Below are positions 62,012-64,000 of a DNA stretch of 64,000 nt, in pieces. Made by a program: the position numbers and the translations under genes. The stretch is from Alphaproteobacteria bacterium (GTDB lineage Bacteria; Pseudomonadota; Alphaproteobacteria; SMXP01), in assembly GCA_028285305.1 (NCBI GenBank), contig JANQPV010000026.1, positions 1 to 64,000 of the forward strand, given 5' to 3'. Below the pieces are notes generated by a model. It saw only the letters and a program-made list of their open reading frames with translations, was not told the origin of the DNA and ran no database searches. Numbering within the stretch: position 1 is the first letter of the stretch; each line of letters begins with the position of its first letter.

Positions 62012-63151
62012 TCACCCAAGCTCCGCCAGGATCTCCTCATTGTGCTGACCGAGCTGCGGGGCGGGACGGCGGATTTCTGCCGGCGTCTCGGCAAATCGGG
62101 CGGCGGGCCGAGCCTGACGCACCTGTCCCAGTCCGTCATGCTCGAACTCTTGGAGGATACCGTTCGTCAAAATCTGTTCGTGGTCCAGCATTTCGTGACG
62201 CTTCAGCACCGGAGCCGACGGAACATCCTCTTCATCCAACCTTTTCAACCAGTATGAACTGGGGCGCGTACCAAGGATTTCTGCAGTTAGCGAAAGCCGC
62301 TCCGGTGCATTGCGCACCCGAGCCCCTGCCGTCGCAAACCGTTCGTCCGTCAACCACCCGGGCTTTTCCAGCACATTACAAAGGCCCTGCCATTCGCTGT
62401 CCGATACGGCTCCGCAGGTAATGTAGCCGTCAGCGGTTTTGTAGATGAGATCTTGGGAAAGCTGCGCGCCGGCCGAGCCTTTATCCTCCTTGCCCACCAT
62501 AACAAGGCCCGCCATGCCTTCCGGCCACAGATAGGCAATCATTGTATCAAGCATCGAAAGTTTGACATGTTGGCCCTTGCCTGTGCGCTCTCTGGCAAAG
62601 AGGGCCGCCGTGATCGTTTGAGCCGCCGTGAGGGCTGTTGTCTTATCGGGAATGACGGTCCGTACCATCCGCGGGCGCCCCGTATCGCGATCCTTTTGCA
62701 CATCAGCGAGACCGCATAATGCTTGAATGACAGGGTCGTAAACTCTTTTGTTTGCGTAAGGACCTGTTTCGCCAAAGCCGCTAATCGAGAGATAGACAAT
62801 GTCCGGCCTTATCTCACGCACGTCCTCATAACCAAATCCCATCCGCTCGATGGCGCCCGGCCGAAAGTTTTGGACAAAAACATCGGCGGTTTTGATGAGT
62901 TTGCGCAAAATCTCTTTGTGCTTTTCCGTCTTGAGATCGAGGCAGAGGGACCGTTTGCTGCGATTACAGGACAAAAAAGCTGGATTGAGCATATCCCCGC
63001 CTCCGCGACCCATATGCCGGACCAGATCGCCCGTGGGTGGTTCGACTTTGATGACGTCGGCCCCCTGATCACCCAGCATCATCGTCGCGACGGGGCCCGA
63101 CAACATGCTGGTCAAATCGATTACACGAACACCTTCCAGAGGTCCGGCCAT
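62012..63151 (-). CDS. CaiB/BaiF family (family III) CoA-transferase
   Basis: A 379-residue enzyme: GVRVIDLTSMLSGPVATMML, with LGDQGADVIKVEPPTGD holding the conserved region, and DVFVQNFRPGAIERMGFGYE. The catalytic Asp of family III enzymes is expected in the LQAxSGLadvqkD-type region, here IQALCGLADVQKDRDTGRPR. It moves CoA between carboxylates; substrate unknown. ATG 63151 is used with AGGAG six bases before; the ATG at 63157 abuts the AGGAG. Confidence 0.92.
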   Translation of the reverse strand: MAGPLEGVRVIDLTSMLSGPVATMMLGDQGADVIKVEPPTGDLVRHMGRGGGDMLNPAFLSCNRSKRSLCLDLKTEKHKEILRKLIKTADVFVQNFRPGAIERMGFGYEDVREIRPDIVYLSISGFGETGPYANKRVYDPVIQALCGLADVQKDRDTGRPRMVRTVIPDKTTALTAAQTITAALFARERTGKGQHVKLSMLDTMIAYLWPEGMAGLVMVGKEDKGSAGAQLSQDLIYKTADGYITCGAVSDSEWQGLCNVLEKPGWLTDERFATAGARVRNAPERLSLTAEILGTRPSSYWLKRLDEEDVPSAPVLKRHEMLDHEQILTNGILQEFEHDGLGQVRQARPAARFAETPAEIRRPAPQLGQHNEEILAELG

Positions 63152-63243
63152 TTGCATCTCCTATGTATCTCAGCTCTTTGGCTTTTGGATTAGGAAGAGA
63201 ATCCGGCTAAGAATCAAGGGCAAGTGATGAGTTGGACCCAGAC

Positions 63244-63612
63244 ATGATCGTTCGCTTTGTCATCAGCGTGCCGTTTATCCTGTTGCTCGTGCAATACTAT
63301 GCGTTCGCGAACACGATCATATTCGACCCAAAGATAGACCCGTTTTGGCGGAATCACGGCACACAAGAGACCGTATTTGGCGTCACCTTGTGCGCGGTCG
63401 TCCTCAATTTCATCTGGTCCAACAAGTTCTATGAGCGTCTCACGTTTATCGGTCTTATGGGGACTTTACTCGTATCTGCTTTTTGGATCGGTCAGTGGGC
63501 CGTTGACTTTCAAGGCTTTGAAACCACAGAAAACATTTACATTTTGAACATTACCGGAACGGTCCTCTTTGTCATCGGCTACATAATGGCGCTCAGCATA
63601 TCCAACAATTGA
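63244..63612 (+). CDS. Small integral membrane protein, function unknown
   Basis: A 122-residue hydrophobic protein with four membrane helices (about 2-20, 42-60, 68-86 and 98-118) and short polar loops (FDPKIDPFWRNHGTQETVF; SNKFYERLT). It has no recognised family. The start is uncertain: ATG at 63244, or TTG at 63232 which would add four residues. It is divergent from the CoA-transferase gene by about 90 bp and points toward pmbA, about 110 bp downstream. Confidence 0.7.
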   Translation: MIVRFVISVPFILLLVQYYAFANTIIFDPKIDPFWRNHGTQETVFGVTLCAVVLNFIWSNKFYERLTFIGLMGTLLVSAFWIGQWAVDFQGFETTENIYILNITGTVLFVIGYIMALSISNN

Positions 63613-63720
63613 GCGCCGACCACCAACGAACGAAAGGCATTGCCAAGACCCGGCGCCCCCTTTAGACCTGGCGCCTCGTCCGCTCCCTTGCGGGACGACC
63701 TGACCGGGACACAATTACGT

Positions 63721-64000
63721 ATGGACCTCGAAACCAAAGCTTTGGATCTCACACAGCGGCTTATTGAAAAAGCCAAGAAAGCCGGCGCGGATGCCGCAGA
63801 CGCGGTCGTCTTCGAGAGCATTTCCATGGATGCTTCCTACCGGATGCAAAAGCTTGAGGAGGTTGAACGCTCAGAGTCTCAAGACTTGGGCCTGAGGGTT
63901 TTTGTTGGCAAGCAACAGGCGGTGGTGTCATCGACCAACTTTGCGGAATCTGAAATTGACCCGTTGGTCGAACGAGCTGTGGCCATGGCTAAGCTCGCAC
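63721..64000 (+). CDS. pmbA: PmbA/TldE metalloprotease subunit (N-terminal part)
   Basis: The first 93 codons of a TldD/PmbA-family protein are present and the gene runs off the right edge. The translation contains LTQRLIEKAKKAGADAADAV and RMQKLEEVERSESQDLGLRV, the typical N-terminal helix and strand pair. Full-length PmbA is about 440-450 residues. It works with TldD to trim peptide antibiotics and regulate CcdA. A TTG at 63688 is a possible earlier start; neither has a strong ribosome-binding site. In related genomes pmbA adjoins ubiA; here about 10 kb separates them. Confidence 0.9.
   Translation, partial: MDLETKALDLTQRLIEKAKKAGADAADAVVFESISMDASYRMQKLEEVERSESQDLGLRVFVGKQQAVVSSTNFAESEIDPLVERAVAMAKLA

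Noticed and set aside
1-64000. tRNA, rRNA, CRISPR array, transposase or phage genes
   Set aside because: I scanned for T-arm motifs, regular spacer repeats and typical proteins and saw none; the scan was by eye.

Overview
The window looks like chromosomal DNA from an alphaproteobacterium. The reasons are the ccm (cycHJKL-type) cytochrome c maturation genes lying beside a DegP protease, an OmpR/histidine kinase pair and glnE; the gshA-rsmE-ubiA neighbourhood; a DUF2336 protein; a YcgN-family cysteine-cluster protein; and a plant-type (class II) glutamate-cysteine ligase. I cannot place it below class from sequence alone. I see no rRNA, tRNA, CRISPR, phage or transposase gene, so apart from one dispersed hairpin repeat this is ordinary core and catabolic chromosome.

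Layout. 1-4.6 kb: a three-gene minus-strand operon of two phytoene-desaturase/PYROXD2-like FAD oxidoreductases and a GcvT-like folate-binding protein. 4.7-12 kb: glnE, a HU-type DNA-binding protein, a sensor kinase/response regulator pair and a periplasmic DegP protease. 12-19.8 kb: an alpha/beta hydrolase-OsmC fusion, a small membrane-anchored protein, ccmH, ccmF and ccmE, then a lipoprotein and a receiver-Hpt protein on the opposite strand, then ccmI and a DUF938 methyltransferase. 20-26.4 kb: a conserved unknown, a cold-shock-domain protein, a PepSY/response regulator/histidine kinase operon facing a secreted His/Arg-rich PepSY-like protein, and a CbpA-type DnaJ. 26.5-31.3 kb: two acyl-CoA dehydrogenases, an MBL hydrolase, a TauD/TfdA-type dioxygenase and a YcgN-like protein. 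31.4-39.3 kb: a class A penicillin-binding protein, an ABC-F ATPase, a degenerate M23 peptidase, a quinone oxidoreductase, a Tat-exported Acg-like nitroreductase and a TetR regulator with twin operators.

39.9-52.6 kb: a fasciclin protein, the second copy of the 136-bp multi-hairpin repeat, a VOC protein, an HSL-type esterase, and a cluster of three very small hydrophobic peptide genes (29-32 codons). After these come DUF2336, a class III aminotransferase, a membrane-anchored haloalkane-dehalogenase-like protein, small lipoproteins, a threonine-dehydratase-like enzyme, gshA and rsmE. 52.6-64 kb: ubiA, a HAD phosphatase, an ETFB-lysine-methyltransferase-like protein, an XRE/MmyB regulator, a pair of DsbA/HCCA-isomerase-like proteins, an MFS exporter, an SDR, an Hsp20 with a sigma-32-like promoter, a CaiB/BaiF CoA-transferase, and the start of pmbA (tldE), which runs off the right edge.

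The most novel-looking item is the minus-strand tiny-peptide cluster at 42.8-43.2 kb. Two 32-aa peptides differ at 12 codons, 9 of them silent, which is a clear sign of selection on protein. A divergent 29-aa third member follows, and an intrinsic terminator closes the unit. Two different tandem repeat pairs, each with a 22-bp period, lie in the divergent intergenic region upstream. The next best are the 136-bp multi-hairpin repeat present as two inverted copies 41 kb apart (one supplying the stop codon of the gcvT-like gene), the FAD/FAD/GcvT operon, and the ccm operon split by an oppositely oriented gene pair.
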